In this document: in pieces, positions 1-18,676 of the stretch | Layout: every line of letters starts with the position of its first letter | Position numbering within the stretch: position 1 is the first letter of the stretch | Origin: Nannobrachium achirus | Taxonomy: Eukaryota; Chordata; Actinopteri; Myctophiformes; Myctophidae | DNA: 64,000 nucleotides | NCBI GenBank assembly: GCA_963921795.1 | Contig: OY997642.1 | Span: 40,188,840-40,252,839, forward strand | Reading direction: 5' to 3' | The notes under the pieces: generated by a model | What the model was told of the DNA's origin: nothing | The model's database searches: none | The model's input: only the letters and a program-made list of their open reading frames with translations | Program-made: the position numbers and the translations under genes

Positions 1-264
1 GCTACTCTCCCTCTGCCAACCTGGGGAGAGCCCCAAACTGAGCTCATGTGACAGATTGGAAGAATATTGGGGGGATTGAGTTCCTTGGCTTACTGGCATC
101 GTGCACAATAATGTTATGCTGATTGGTCAAGCCGTTTGCGAGATTGGCTCTGGAAGGTCGCAAGCATACGCACACAAAACACATAACCTCCGTCCTGGCC
201 TCCCGGAGATAACAATGACCAAAATAGACTGGTGGACAGAGACAATGGACATAAACAGGCTGAC

Positions 265-544
265 CTGACTGATGATTAAGAAAATTACTGTTAGAAAAGG
301 AACATTGAGGAATTTAAGACACTGAGGGACAAAAGGATGAGTTAGTTTCAAAATGACAAACTACCATATCTTAGTAGCCTACGCAACGCTGAACCTTATG
401 TGTACATTTTTACACTTACGGAGTCTCACGCACCTCGTAATGCAGACATCTTGCTGCTGATGTTCCGGAACACTTGAACACCATGAAGCACAGGAAGAGG
501 AAGTAAATACAGGCCCAGATCCCTGCCACAATAATGAAAGCCAT
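265..544 (-). pseudogene. wls (Wntless)-like remnant, two damaged exons
   Basis: Two exon-like blocks, 544-434 and 321-265, each have an AG acceptor and a GT donor and are separated by a 112-base intron. The first begins MAFIIVAGIWACIYFLFLCF then MVFK, which from memory is nearly identical to a transmembrane segment of Wntless, the multi-pass carrier that brings lipid-modified Wnt proteins to the cell surface. One base is then missing, so the family segment VFRNIS continues in another frame. About ten codons also appear lost before LHYE at the donor. The second block reads KFLNVPFLTVIFLIISQV, like the next membrane segment (TVIFFIVSQV) but shortened. No earlier or later wls exon was seen in the window. 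Because introns are kept, this looks like a decayed genomic duplicate rather than a retrocopy; an assembly error could explain the single base but not all the changes. Confidence 0.6.
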
Positions 545-594
545 CTGTAGCAACACGGCTACAACACATATACAGTGATTTTGGGGATTTGTAG

Positions 595-640
595 ACCTTT
601 ATTAATCCGGTGGGGGAAATTCAGGTGATCCGTGTTTATT
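595..640. repeat. LINE 3'-tail-like fragment
   Basis: The stretch reads ACCTTTATTAATCC, then a G-rich run, then AAATTCAGGTG. This resembles the common fish LINE end 'CTTTATTGATCCCC...GGGGAAATTC'. A related piece lies at 6066-6100. Family not assigned. Confidence 0.35.
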
Positions 641-1627
641 TAAACATACCACCATGATATCAAGTTGCATGTCTGCATGACTCAGATGATTTCTTTTTTT
701 CGCGGAAAGGGCACCAGCCAGTCTACAGAAACCCCCTGCAAAATAACCTTGTGTAAGATAATTAATTACATTAGGACATGGACTGTAAATTATGAGTTAC
801 ATTTCATAATTAACATAACAATGGCTATGTTTATGCATTTAGAACTGCAATAAATAATGAATGCCAATTAATAGCCTACTGAAAGTCACATATTTTGTCC
901 TAAAACTTTCAAAGAGTTAATGTAATGGATGGCCCCAGAACAGACTAGCAGACCTAATAAAGCTTTGATGACCCTGGTTACAGACACTGTAGCCACATGT
1001 CTTATCTAACCACTCAAGAGTGTTCTGAGAGCTCAGCATTCAGTAAATGCCATGTTTTCACTATGCCTGGGTCACAGAGACAGAGAGGGGAAGACGGTGG
1101 GGAAAGAAAAGACAGAGGTAGAGAAAAAATGACACCTAGTGTGAAGTGAGGTGCAATTTATGAGTTAATTGTGGGCTCGCTTTAGTGAGCCCACAATGGG
1201 ACATGGGATGCTTAGTTTTTGGCACCCTATTTCTTCCACATTTGTAGAGCCACAGATTTCTTTCAAACTTCAACTTGTTCAGCTCTACAGTTATGTGTGC
1301 TTGTATTATATCTTTTATACTTTTTGAGATTTTTGAAAAAACAGTTTCCCTGTGAATTTCTATGGGAAATGAATCCTGTCTTACTATTTATTACTGCTTA
1401 TAATATAAATAGTAGCAATACCACAAAGTTCTGTAAGTTCAATGGACCTTTTCCTGTAACCTTTTTTTGTAAGAGGATTGGTTAAGCGTGCCCCCCCCCC
1501 CCCTCCCCATAAGACCAGTTATATCAGCATGTACTGTTTTACTCTCTTGAGGAGAGATGTGTACATCTTCTAAAGTACATAATATACTTTGTGCGTGTTT
1601 TCTGCAGGAACTGCATTTCTAGTTTTT
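641..1627. other. Non-coding spacer
   Basis: AT-rich sequence with no recognisable gene. It holds a perfect palindrome at 1171-1194 (GTGGGCTCGC ... GTGAGCCCAC), whose arm recurs in the repeat at 53983-54035, and a C-run near 1490-1503. Confidence 0.5.
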
Positions 1628-1658
1628 GTGATTGGCTAGCGTCCCTCTAGCCAATCAC
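1628..1658. repeat. Perfect 12-bp-stem hairpin
   Basis: GTGATTGGCTAG, seven bases of loop, then CTAGCCAATCAC. The arms contain CCAAT in both orientations. It could be a tiny MITE remnant; no neighbouring gene suggests a promoter. Confidence 0.5.
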
Positions 1659-1708
1659 AGCTTGTCCTGCAAAGCTTGGTCACTGGGACCCTGGGTGGGT
1701 GTATAACA

Positions 1709-1890
1709 AACTTTGAGCCGTTTGTGCCAAGATGTAGGCCATATCTAGGCCAGACGTAGGCCATGCTTCAGGTTACTTTAGGGCCCGGACATATTACTTT
1801 CAACTAACTTTGAGCTGTTTGTGTCAAGATGTAGGCCATATCTAGGCCAGATGTAGGACATGCATCAGTTTACTTTAGGACCCAGAATTC
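1709..1890 (+). repeat. Tandem duplication, two units of about 100 bp
   Basis: Unit one (from about 1709) and unit two (from about 1809) both read CTTTGAGC(C/T)GTTTGTG, then CAAGATGTAGGCCATATC, then a CAGGTTACTTTAGG-like end. They differ by scattered substitutions. No coding content. Confidence 0.65.
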
Positions 1891-2275
1891 TTTTGGGAAC
1901 CGGACAAAGCCAGATGTTGGAGCTTAGCTCCTCCCTGGAGCACCGCTCAAAAAGAGGGAGGCAAGATTTCGGGCACTTGTTTTTGACAAGAAAAATGCAC
2001 ACACCCATGCATGCACACACAGGGAAGACCAGTAGTATTCACATACGGCATCACTGAATTATACTAGCTAAAGAATGTGTGATGGATCAGAAGTTGGTCA
2101 GACGTTCAAGGTGGGCTGGGTGTAATATATTTATTTTGGTTTCCACATTCAGCCATCATTCTGCCAGCAGTGAAAGCACTGAAACAGCGATAGTTTTGAA
2201 GAGACGTTGGCTGAGGACAGGTAGTCTCATGGGCCAACCTCTAGGGCTGCACTCTCACTGGAACGCACTAAGTTG

Positions 2276-2496
2276 TGTGAGAGTTGTGTGGGGGAGGCGG
2301 GGGGCAGAGACAGCACAATGTTTTCCGGATGGAAGTCTAGTGGTTTGAAGTCTAGTGCGTGTTGTGTGCTTGTTGGATGGTGCTCTGTGCAACCACAGGA
2401 CTCTCACTAGACTTCAAACCACTAGACTTCCATCCTCAATGCATTGTGCTGTCTCTGCCCCCCGCCTCCCCCACACAACTTTCATACAACTTAGTG
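2276..2496. mobile_element. Foldback MITE
   Basis: Arms of about 90 bases are nearly exact inverted copies. The left arm runs CACTAAGTTGTGTG through AGACAGCACAATG to GACTTCAAACCACT in complement; the right arm ends ACAACTTAGTG. The loop is about 45 bases (2360-2407). No transposase. Target duplication not clear. Family not assigned. Confidence 0.65.
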
Positions 2497-2799
2497 CCTG
2501 TCTGTCTGTGGGAGGCCTGGGAGGTACAAACAACCTCTAAAAGGACACCCAGGTGCGTCCTTTGAAATGTAAACCCCAAGGCCCTTAAGGCCGTTGCCTG
2601 TGTATTAGAATATCTAATTGTATACAGTTTGTTACCAATAAAAATTAACTAGCTGACATACCTCACTACAGCTGACATAGGCCTACTCAAACCTTTAGAG
2701 CAGAGGTTTTATGTTGGTTTTGTAAAGCTGCTGTCATCCTTATTTAGTTATTATTATCACTATGCTGCTGCATTGTCTGAAATAAAGCCGAAACACAAA

Positions 2800-2985
2800 T
2801 ACTGCAGTTGCAGACTACACCTAGACCACCACCAGTCGGCGCCCATGCATTGGCCACAGTAAAAACCAACGCTGCGTTCATGATTTGAGGCAATTCGCTG
2901 GCAACAGACAGACGGACGGACAGACGGACGCACAGGGGCGAAAACAGTCTCCCCAGCCTTCGGCCTGGTGGAGACAATAATACAA
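2800..2985 (+). repeat. Dispersed repeat with GACGGACGG tract
   Basis: Contains GCTGCGTTCATGATTTGAGG, a CAGACGGACGGACAGACGG tract, and the end CCTTCGGCCTGGTGGAGAC. The same order recurs at 3540-4355, so both belong to one fish repeat family. The apparent reading frames here come from the tetranucleotide tract. Confidence 0.5.
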
Positions 2986-3479
2986 TAAAAATAATGTAGT
3001 TTATACCGTTTTGCTACAATATGACTGTACAGTACATCCACTATCATTGCTGCCCAGGGCCAAACCGGGTTATCTGCATACAGCCTCTACAATGTCTGTG
3101 TGCATAATAGACCTATATGTATTTCTATTTAATTTAATATATAAAAATGATGGATTAGTCAACTCGCCATTGACTGATGCTTTTAAGTCAAGATATCGTA
3201 TGGATATATTCATGTATAGCTAAACCTATAGATTGGAAAGCCCAGAGAACTCACTTTTAGCAAAAACATGGCAACCCAGCATAGGCCCTGCCTTCCGACC
3301 TTTCACCCCCACACAAAAAGCAAAGGGAAAAAAATCGAGAGCAAAAATTTGAGAGACAGTTTGAGAGAGAGAAGACTCACAAACTGGAAAAACATATTCA
3401 AACTAGAAGCAGTGCTCTTCCGAGCACAGGTCTCCACCAGGCTGTGCGTCCTGGTGGTGCTACTGTATAATAGGCCAAT

Positions 3480-4360
3480 GTAAAAAGGGTGGCATGTTCT
3501 TCACCTTAGATCTTTCATGGCAATCGGACGCTGCATGCATGATTTGAAGCATTGTGTTCCAAAAATGTGTTTTGCTAAAGTCTACCTGCTGGTGGCGCTA
3601 TAACAGGCCAATGTGAAAAAGGTAGCATTTGTTCCTTGACCTAGTGGGAATATGTGTGGCAAATTTCACAGTAATCGCAAGCTGCGTTGATGATTTGAGG
3701 CATTTTGTTCAAAAACGGAGCAATCCTGCAAACTTTGGAAGCCATCCTTTGCCTCTATAGGGAGTGCGCTTACAAAGTTTGAAACTGATCGGTGGAGTTA
3801 GAGGTAAAACCACAAATCAGCGCCACCATGAGGCCGATTTAAAAAAAAAAAAGTGGCATTTCTTCCTCGGCCTAGTGGGAACGTGTGTGCGCGATTTCAT
3901 GATAATTGCACTTTGCGTTTGTGATTTGAGGCATTTTGTTCAAAACGGCTCAATCCTACAAACTTTGGAAGCCAATCTTAGCCAATCAGGATGGAATATG
4001 CAAAATCGGACAGATCCGTGTCGATCACATGACTGTCGAGATACTGCCTACCGATTTGTAGGATTTTTGGACAAAATCTGTAAGAGTAGAGTACAGAAAT
4101 GTGTTTTGCAAACATTGGCCACTAGGTGGCGCTAGAAAAGGCCCATTTGAAAAATTTAGGGCAGAGGTTCTAGATTGGCATCCAGGGAATGTGTGTGCTC
4201 ACTTTGGCAGCGACCGGGCCAACGGCGACTGAGATTAGCTGCTCACAAACTGCGAGGACGCACGGACGCACGCACGGACGGACGGACGGACGGACACACG
4301 GACGGACGGAGGGGAAAACATACTCTCCCCCATGCCTTCGGCTGGTGGAGACAACAATTT
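3480..4360 (+). repeat. Dispersed repeat complex, internally repeated
   Basis: The motif GATTTGAGGCATTTTGTTC appears around 3696 and 3925, with 'AACTTTGGAAGCC' after each, so the segment is partly a tandem duplication. It ends in a (GACG)n/(GACGGACA)n tract at 4258-4310 and CCTTCGGCTGGTGGAGAC. Related sequence lies at 2800-2985, 47220-47400 and, more distantly, 53740-53770. No coding function inferred. Confidence 0.5.
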
Positions 4361-4595
4361 GTAGTAGCACAACACATAAGTTTATTTTTACTCTCGAGTT
4401 TTAAAAGTTTTGTTCTCATTGTTTAGTTTTCTTTAAAAAAAGAGGGGAGGGGGGCAAGGGGAGAACAAGAACAAAAAGCTAAATCAAACTGTAGAAGAAA
4501 AAATAAGCAAAAATCAAAGTTATCTACATACCGATATGTATACAACCTGAATTCAAGCCCATAAGAATACATTCAGCACCTTTAATTATTTACAT

Positions 4596-4690
4596 CAGGG
4601 GTCTATGTTTTTCCAGGCCAAGGACCCCTTAGCTGGGAGAGAGAGATAAAGCAGGGACCCCCCTACATATGGTATAAAATTGTGTTGCAG
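4596..4690 (+). mobile_element. hAT-like MITE end
   Basis: Starts CAGGGGTCTATGTTTTTCC and continues CCAAGGACCCCTTAGCTG. This matches the left end of the fuller element at 50467-50888. The right end was not found nearby. Confidence 0.45.
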
Positions 4691-4808
4691 ATTAAAGTTG
4701 CACGGTTCATACCGATAGGCCTACTTTTACTTAAGTAAAACATCTGAGTATTTTTTCCACCAGTGGAGAGTATACACCCCAGTTGTAACCTTCAATAGAA
4801 TATTGATT

Positions 4809-4900
4809 ATGCAGCTGTTTCCCAAACACTGGGTCGGGACCCATTTGTGGGTCACGGACCAATTTTTATGGGTCACGACTCGAGTAAAAATATTCCTACA
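4809..4900 (+). mobile_element. hAT-like MITE end (TTTCCCAAACACTGGG type)
   Basis: Contains CCCAAACACTGGGTCGGGAC, then GGGTCACGGACC. A related end lies at 48368-48432. These 'CAG..TTCCCAAAC' ends are typical of fish hAT-like non-autonomous elements. No matching right end seen. Confidence 0.4.
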
Positions 4901-5917
4901 TAAAAATAAACATAAGATTTTCCTATCCCCCAAAAATCTAATTTGTTGAGAAATATATTTTGTATACATTTTAAAACAAACAAACATCTAAGAAATGCCA
5001 TTAATTAAAAAAAGAATAATAATTCTTGTCCAATTTTCTAACCAATCACACTATCTAGCATAACTAATTAGCCCCAGTTGGAAGGTTTAGGGAGGCCAGG
5101 GTGTATATAAACTCAGAAGATTTCCTAAAACGAAAGAATTAAAACCAACGTGTCTTTTTTATATTTATTTGCAATAACATACATACATAAACACACTAAA
5201 ACAAGATCATACAGTAAACACGTTAGTTCCCATAAACCAAGCAATCTACTCTGACAAGCTAAACAAGATTATTGCGGTACCAAAGTTTACACTGACAACT
5301 AAGGCCCTGTATCTAATTGATTGATTGAAGAATTTATTAGAAGTTTGCAATAGAAAAAAGTACAGTTTCATGACAGTACAAATCACTGGTACAAGTTCAA
5401 CTAAAAGGAGATCCTAGAAAGCCGAGGCTTATTTAGACAGGAACCACTCTTTAACTAGGATAATATCAGTTTCAAAAGCATAACATCAAATACAAAGGCA
5501 GAAAAGAAAGAAAAAAAAAGGGGGGGGGGGGGGGGGGGGAGCATGGGGGCTTAGTCTATTTACAAGTCTATTTACAAGTTCACTACTGGTTTAAATTCCA
5601 TAATTACAGAAAGTCAACAGGTTATAAACCTGTAAATAAACAAGCATATAACAACAACAACAATTAATACACACATCACACAACAGTTTAGTATACATCA
5701 GGATAAGGTATACAGTATTTGATATTTCATTCTCACCAGTGGCCCCTGGCACTCTCTGCTTAGTTCTCCTCTGTTCGGTGGTCCGGTTGAATCTAACGCT
5801 CCACATCCTGTTTGCTGACCACCTTACCAAACAGGTCGTGAGTTCACTTCTCTTTCCTATCTAGAGTGTAATCTGAGCACTGAGCTTATAGGGCCTACCC
5901 CCTGTGTTACTCCTCAC
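4900..5917. other. Non-coding spacer with G-run
   Basis: AT-rich. TTGATTGATTGA near 5317 followed by ATTTATTAG may be a LINE tail. A 20-base G-run lies at 5520-5539. The open frames here have no recognisable domain. Confidence 0.4.
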
Positions 5918-7337
5918 CAGTGTTGTAGTGCAAAATTTGGAAGTGTGGGCACGCACCGACGCACGCACGTGCACGCGCGCGCGTGCACGCGCCGACGCAC
6001 GCCAATGTGCACGCGCATTGCGTGACGTTTTAAAACGGGTCTGCGCGGCGGCAGAAATAGACAGATAGATACCTTTATTATCCCAAGGGGGAAAATCAGT
6101 TGCCCAGAGGCAGCACAGCAGTATAAGGTTATTTACAAAGTTACAGAGAAGTAAGAAAAAGATAAAAGAAAAACAAGAACAGAGTACAGTATAGAGCAAG
6201 GTACATCAAGAGAGTGAACAAATAATATATAAATATATAGGCCTATAGCACAACTATCAAAATAGTACAGTGTCCAAATCAAAAGTGACCATAGCAGTCA
6301 ATGCTAGTTAGTGCAACAAGTCAATGCTAGTTAGTGCAACAAAATAAAAGAAATAGCCTTGATATAGACCAGTGGTTCTCATTCTCAACCAATAATTTGA
6401 TGACCAGATCACCAGCTAAACCATGCAAAATAGCTGCACAACTGATATTTCCAATTCATTAATCCATTCTCAAATATTCTATTACCATCTGCTGTGTCAA
6501 TCATGCTCATTTCAGCACGGCAGGCGAGCCTATTTCAACCAATTGCTGGGTCAGAACGACCTGTAATATAATATCAATATTTCCTATAGACTTTTCACAA
6601 GAGATATTTCACAATTCACACGGTTAATGCACGGCGGCATAACAGAACCGTTTTAGGCTTGATATAATAGTTTTAATATACCGGTAGGCATTATGTCTTA
6701 CCTAACCAGCCCTCCAGTAAGAATAACACATGTTTATTTACTCATGTGTAGCAGCTGATGAGAATGCACCACGTTGCTGTTGTACAGACTGTGCTGGTGG
6801 TGTCTGCATGTTTGACTGGAATAATACTCGGGTAGATAATCCAAGGTAACAAAAATTCACAACAAACAAACAAATTAACTGCTGCAGGCTACGAACCGCT
6901 TAAAGTTTGAAGAAGTAAACACAGACAGTGTAGTTGGTTGGTTGGTTGGTCAGTGACAGTGAGTCTTATCCCATAGCCCGAAGGGGCAGTCAGCTTGGTG
7001 GTTGGTTGGTTGTTGGTTGTCATGGCGATATTACAACCAATCGGTGGACGATCTGCTCTGTACTTGCCTGGCTTCTGCACCCTGTCTGCGGTACAGTAGG
7101 TACTTGTCGTGCCCATGCATGCTGTGGTTCTATTTGGAGGTGGTTGGTTGTTGTCAGTGTTGACATCACGAGTTCACGGGTAATCACGACCAAGATTTTT
7201 TAAAGTTATATATATAATAATAAAAAAATAATAATAAAAAAAACATTTTTACCCCCCAATTTTTTTTTCGGGGTGAGTGAGAAGTGTGGGCACGGCGTAC
7301 CCCCGCGTGCCCCCCCCCCCCCCCCACTACATCCCTG
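5918..7337 (+). mobile_element. hAT-like non-autonomous element with exact 8-bp target duplication
   Basis: The left end is CAGTGTTGTAGTG and the right end is CACTACATCCCTG, an imperfect inverted repeat. Further inward, AAGTGTGGGCACG on the left (5940s) pairs with the same motif in direct orientation near 7271. CTCCTCAC flanks both sides (5910-5917 and 7338-7345), the 8-base duplication expected of hAT transposases. No transposase frame is present. It carries an internal LINE tail (6056-6240), a CpG-rich GCACGCGC tract (5950-6050) and a C-run at 7311-7325. Confidence 0.7.
6056..6240 (+). repeat. LINE 3'-tail-like fragment
   Basis: Reads ATAGACAGATAGATACC then TTTATTATCCCAAGGGGG, then AAAATCAG, a common teleost LINE tail. 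It sits inside the larger 5918-7337 element. No protein remnant visible. Confidence 0.45.
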
Positions 7338-7695
7338 CTCCTCACTACTCTCCCACTATGCAAATCTATCTATGTCCACAACATAGTTCAGGCTGGACTA
7401 CAAAGCATTTCAGTGAACTGCACTTAATCAAGGTAAACATTTTACATAATTATACATTTACAGTGGATTGGGAATAGCGGATCTTTGGATACTTAAAACA
7501 ATACATACAGTACAGTTTCTCAGCTCTCCTTGGGAACCACATGACTTACATCACAGTGTAATATAAGGTCAGTCATCTGCAGACTGACATGTTTTTACAC
7601 GGCTGTAGTTTTTAACCTGAACCAGGAAGCAAACTTCCTTGTTTATGTGATCGTGGGTACAACAGTTTGTACTTAATGTTCTCAGTTTAACTTCA

Positions 7696-7966
7696 GGGCT
7701 GTATTTTGATTGTCCTAAGTACCAGCTCTTATGCCTTAACTTAAAGGCCTGTCCATACTGTCTCCGACCACCAAACGTTTCTTCAGAGAGTTCCGACTTT
7801 TCGACGTGCAGCTTTCCGAACTCTAATTCGGGGTAATGCTTTTCAGAAGATGCGAGTGACGTCATTGTGTAGCTGAACCGGACCTTTCCAATGAAAGGTT
7901 TGGTGGTCAGAGACAGTATGGATAGGCCTTTAAGTTAAGACACTTAAGACAATCAAAATAAAACCC
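7696..7966 (+). mobile_element. MITE, GGGCTSTATTTTGATTGTC family, copy 1
   Basis: Starts GGGCTGTATTTTGATTGTC and ends in its inverted form GACAATCAAAATAAAACCC. Inner sequence includes CCTGTCCATACTGTCTCCGA and its inverted counterpart near 7905. Copy 2 lies at 35770-35987. hAT-like by its ends, but no clean target duplication could be read. Confidence 0.6.
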
Positions 7967-7981
7967 TAAGTTGCAGTTGTA

Positions 7982-15382
<7,401 letters not shown>

Positions 15383-15503
15383 TTGTACCTATATGATTTC
15401 AATTATTTTAGCAGTTATTTGATAGGGTCACAACACTTGAAGATTTGTATCTCCACTGCCCTAAACGTAGACACTACTGTATTGCATATGACAGGACACA
15501 CTA

Positions 15504-15515
15504 CCCCCCCCCCCC

Positions 15516-15600
<85 letters not shown>

Positions 15601-15611
15601 ATACATACATA
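15504..15611. repeat. C-run plus (CA)n microsatellite
   Basis: Fifteen C, then about 75 bases of CA ending in CATA repeats; upstream of the lectin start codon. Confidence 0.95.
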
Positions 15612-15929
15612 CAGAGAGTGAGCAGCGTCACTTCCCTTTGCTGTATGGTTTCCTAATGAGATGGCATTCTAAATAACAACCACAAGTGAGGCCTACGTTG
15701 TACTAATTCCTAGCTTGCATGATCTCTCTGAAGTCACACAGCACACAAATGTCCATTATTAAGAACCAACAGGCACAGGCTAGCACAGAAAATCGGCCTT
15801 GGCATTTGTGGTCTTCACTGGCCCAAAGACACCATTATGTATATACATTTTTGAACGGCGTAAACCGTTCCTATATTTCACTTTTTAGCGTGTTTAGCGA
15901 AAACATTTTAGCACGAACATCAACATCAT

Positions 15930-16810
15930 CAACATCATCAATTGGCTAGTTGATTAACTAAACATTAGAATTGACCAATCAGAAACTGTTCTACCCATGA
16001 CGACGTGTTTTAGCCAAACAGAACAGACCAGTAAAACGCTGTGTTGTCCATGCCAATTTAGATCTGTCTTAGCCAATCAAATCCTGCTGCATCCATGATA
16101 TATTGTCAATGACGTGTTTAGCTAAAACATTAGCACGAAACAACATCATCGATTGGCTAGTTGATTAACTAATAGATTTATCTTAGCCAATCAAAAGGGT
16201 AAAGTTCTAAGAACTCGTACTTCAATCAGTCTGTGACATTTAGGAGTCTCCCTTGCATCTTAGCATCGATTGGCTAGTTGATTAACTAAACATTAGAATT
16301 GACCAATCAGAAGACAGACAGTCACAGACAGGCAATGACAAACAGATATACAGCTAATAGATTTGTCTTAGCCAATCAAATCCCCTTCTGAAATCCGATT
16401 CCTTCTTGATCACAAGAATCTCAAACAGTCTGTCTTTCATTGTCTGTTTCCCTGTCTGTTTGTCTAATTCATTTAACTCATTGACTCTCACCATTGAATT
16501 TCAACATTGGATGTTAATTCATCTAGATGAGTAGTTGTGCGTAATGGCCGGGGTTGTTACAGGTTTCAGATGGCACACACAGCTCATACAAGCTTAAAAT
16601 ACAAACAAAAGGTAAAGTTCTACAGTATGAACTCGTACTTCAATCAGTCTGCGACATTTAGGAGTCTCCCTTGCATCTTGGCAATTCCAATTCCGATAAA
16701 TTGTCAGTAGCCTTTGATCCGGTCGAGGGTACTAACAAACCTGGCTGACACCAGTCGTTCGATTAATTCGTCTAGATGATTATGTTGTGCGTAACAGCCG
16801 GGGTCCATCT
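15930..16810 (+). repeat. Local duplications
   Basis: GATTGGCTAGTTGATTAACT occurs near 15940, 16149 and 16266. AACTCGTACTTCAATCAGTC followed by GACATTTAGGAGTCTCCC occurs near 16212 and 16632. GCCGGGGT after GTTGTGCGTAA occurs near 16535 and 16785. No gene recognised. Confidence 0.6.
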
Positions 16811-17181
16811 CGGCATCTCCTGAGTAATTACAAATCATTTCATAATTGCATATACCGGTATATATTCAGTTATGATGTTATCTATGTAGTCACTATTATC
16901 AAACATATAATTTTGCGAATGTCTGTCTGTCTGAGTGAGTGTCTGTCTGAGTGAGTGTCTGTCTGTCTGTCACAGCGTTTCTCCTCAGTGGCTGGAGCAA
17001 TTGATCTGAAATCGCATCACCATTAGCATATGAACACACCTGACATAACTGTGAAGCCCGTTTGTCACTTTCACAAATCATATGCGTATATTAGCATTTT
17101 TATGGAGTATCTATATCTATTCTGCATCTAGCATGAGGCATATCTATTCTGCATCTAGCATGAGGCAACATGTTTAACCAG

Positions 17182-17184
<3 letters not shown>

Positions 17185-17271
<87 letters not shown>

Positions 17272-17317
17272 GCGGGTGGGCGGGCGGGCGGGCGGGCGGG
17301 CGGGGGGGGGGGGGGGG
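17185..17317. repeat. (GT)n, (GGGC)n and G-run
   Basis: About 85 bases of GT, then seven GGGC units, then a G-run of about 14. The last 45 bases could form a G-quadruplex. Confidence 0.95.
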
Positions 17318-17334
17318 TCAGATCGGTACACAGT

Positions 17335-17515
17335 ATCTCTATAGCCATTAAACGAAACGAAACATTGATGCTCCTACATATTATCATGCAAGCACCAGTT
17401 AAAGTTACCCTCATATACTGTGTGCACAGTGAACATCCCATAACCCACACACTGCACATCATTTCGGAGCTCATATCTTTGAACGGGTAAGGGCTAGTAT
17501 CCATAATTAGGCAAA
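17335..17515 (+). repeat. Dispersed repeat, copy 1
   Basis: CCATTAAACGAAACGAAAC, CATTGATGCTCCTACATAT and CATATCTTTGAACGGGTAAG occur in the same order, inverted, at 49895-50080. Not coding; family unknown. Confidence 0.6.
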
Positions 17516-17677
17516 ATGCTAGTCGAATTTACCTGCCTATTGATTCAAGTAACTAGAAAATCGCGGCCGCTGACGCGGCCGCTCATATCTAGAAATCGCA
17601 CGCTTCGCGTGCTCACATGCACACACGCACAACTGCTCCAAGCCATGTTGGCCACCAAAAGCACTGTTTCTTCATGT

Positions 17678-17681
<4 letters not shown>

Positions 17682-17758
<77 letters not shown>
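17682..17758. repeat. (GT)n microsatellite
   Basis: About 77 uninterrupted bases of GT. Confidence 0.95.
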
Positions 17759-17759
<1 letters not shown>

Positions 17760-18234
17760 GTAATGTCTGCACTACACTGTTCCTGCCACCAGGGGACACA
17801 GTAGGCCTACTACACTCGTAAGTACACTGCAGCATGGAACTATTTGTAAGTCTGTGTTTCGGCCGGAAGGTTTATAATGGACGTACTATGATGTAATTCG
17901 CGTCATAGCATTAAATTATTGTTTTGTTTAATTGTACATCGTGCAAGTACAATACGTTCAGGGAAAGCAGCTAGGAATGTAGGGGGGAAATGCAGTGATG
18001 TATGTGTGAAAGGAGGAATCTGTAGAAGCAGTGGTGTGAGAGTCTATCAATGACATGCTTAAACAACACCAGGAGCTGGCCTGTCTATTATAGTAGAAAG
18101 ATAACCCATTCACAATGAGCTCTATAATTGTAACATATTTCAATCTGTGAGTACGAGCACGGATCTCCATGTATGGATCACAAAATGTATTAGTTTGTTA
18201 ATCATAAATATAAACCAATTATACTTAGTCATGA

Positions 18235-18625
18235 AGTGAAGAAGAGATTCCTCTTTCACAAAAAGAGGAAGGTGACCTATTTTACAGAATAAGTTTCTTT
18301 CTCAAGAGGGGAAGGAACGAGTACCACAGAACAGATGTTCTTCAAAGAGGAAAAGGACTATACATAACAGAGGTTTCTCTTTTACCAAGAAGGGAAGGAA
18401 CGAGGACAGAGAGAAGTATTTCTTGAGGATTAATATCTATTACCAATAGAAAGACGTTTGAGATACAAAACCAAAGGTTTCTCAATGGTGACTTTGAAGA
18501 AAAGATATTTCCTCTTTCACAAAAAGAGGAAGGTGACCTATTTGACAACAGAATAAGTTTCTTTTTCAAGAGGGGAAGGAACAAGGACCACAGAACAGAG
18601 GTTCTTCAAAGAGGAAAAGGACCAT
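18235..18625 (+). repeat. Tandem duplication, period about 255 bp
   Basis: CCTCTTTCACAAAAAGAGGA then AGGTGACCTATTT and GAGGGGAAGGAACRAG occur near 18250 and again near 18510, followed in both by TTCTTCAAAGAGGAAAAGGA. CTTTCACAAAAAGAGG itself is nearly palindromic. No protein recognised. Confidence 0.7.
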
Positions 18626-18676
18626 ACAGAAAAACATACAAATCTATCCTCATACAAATTAATTAACCCACGTCAC

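Noticed and set aside
127-351. Small membrane protein on the minus strand
   Set aside because: The hydrophobic part belongs to the wls-like exon 321-265 read through both splice borders.
4175-4426. Gene with RTDGRTDGRTDG repeats
   Set aside because: Translation of a GACG tetranucleotide tract within a dispersed repeat.
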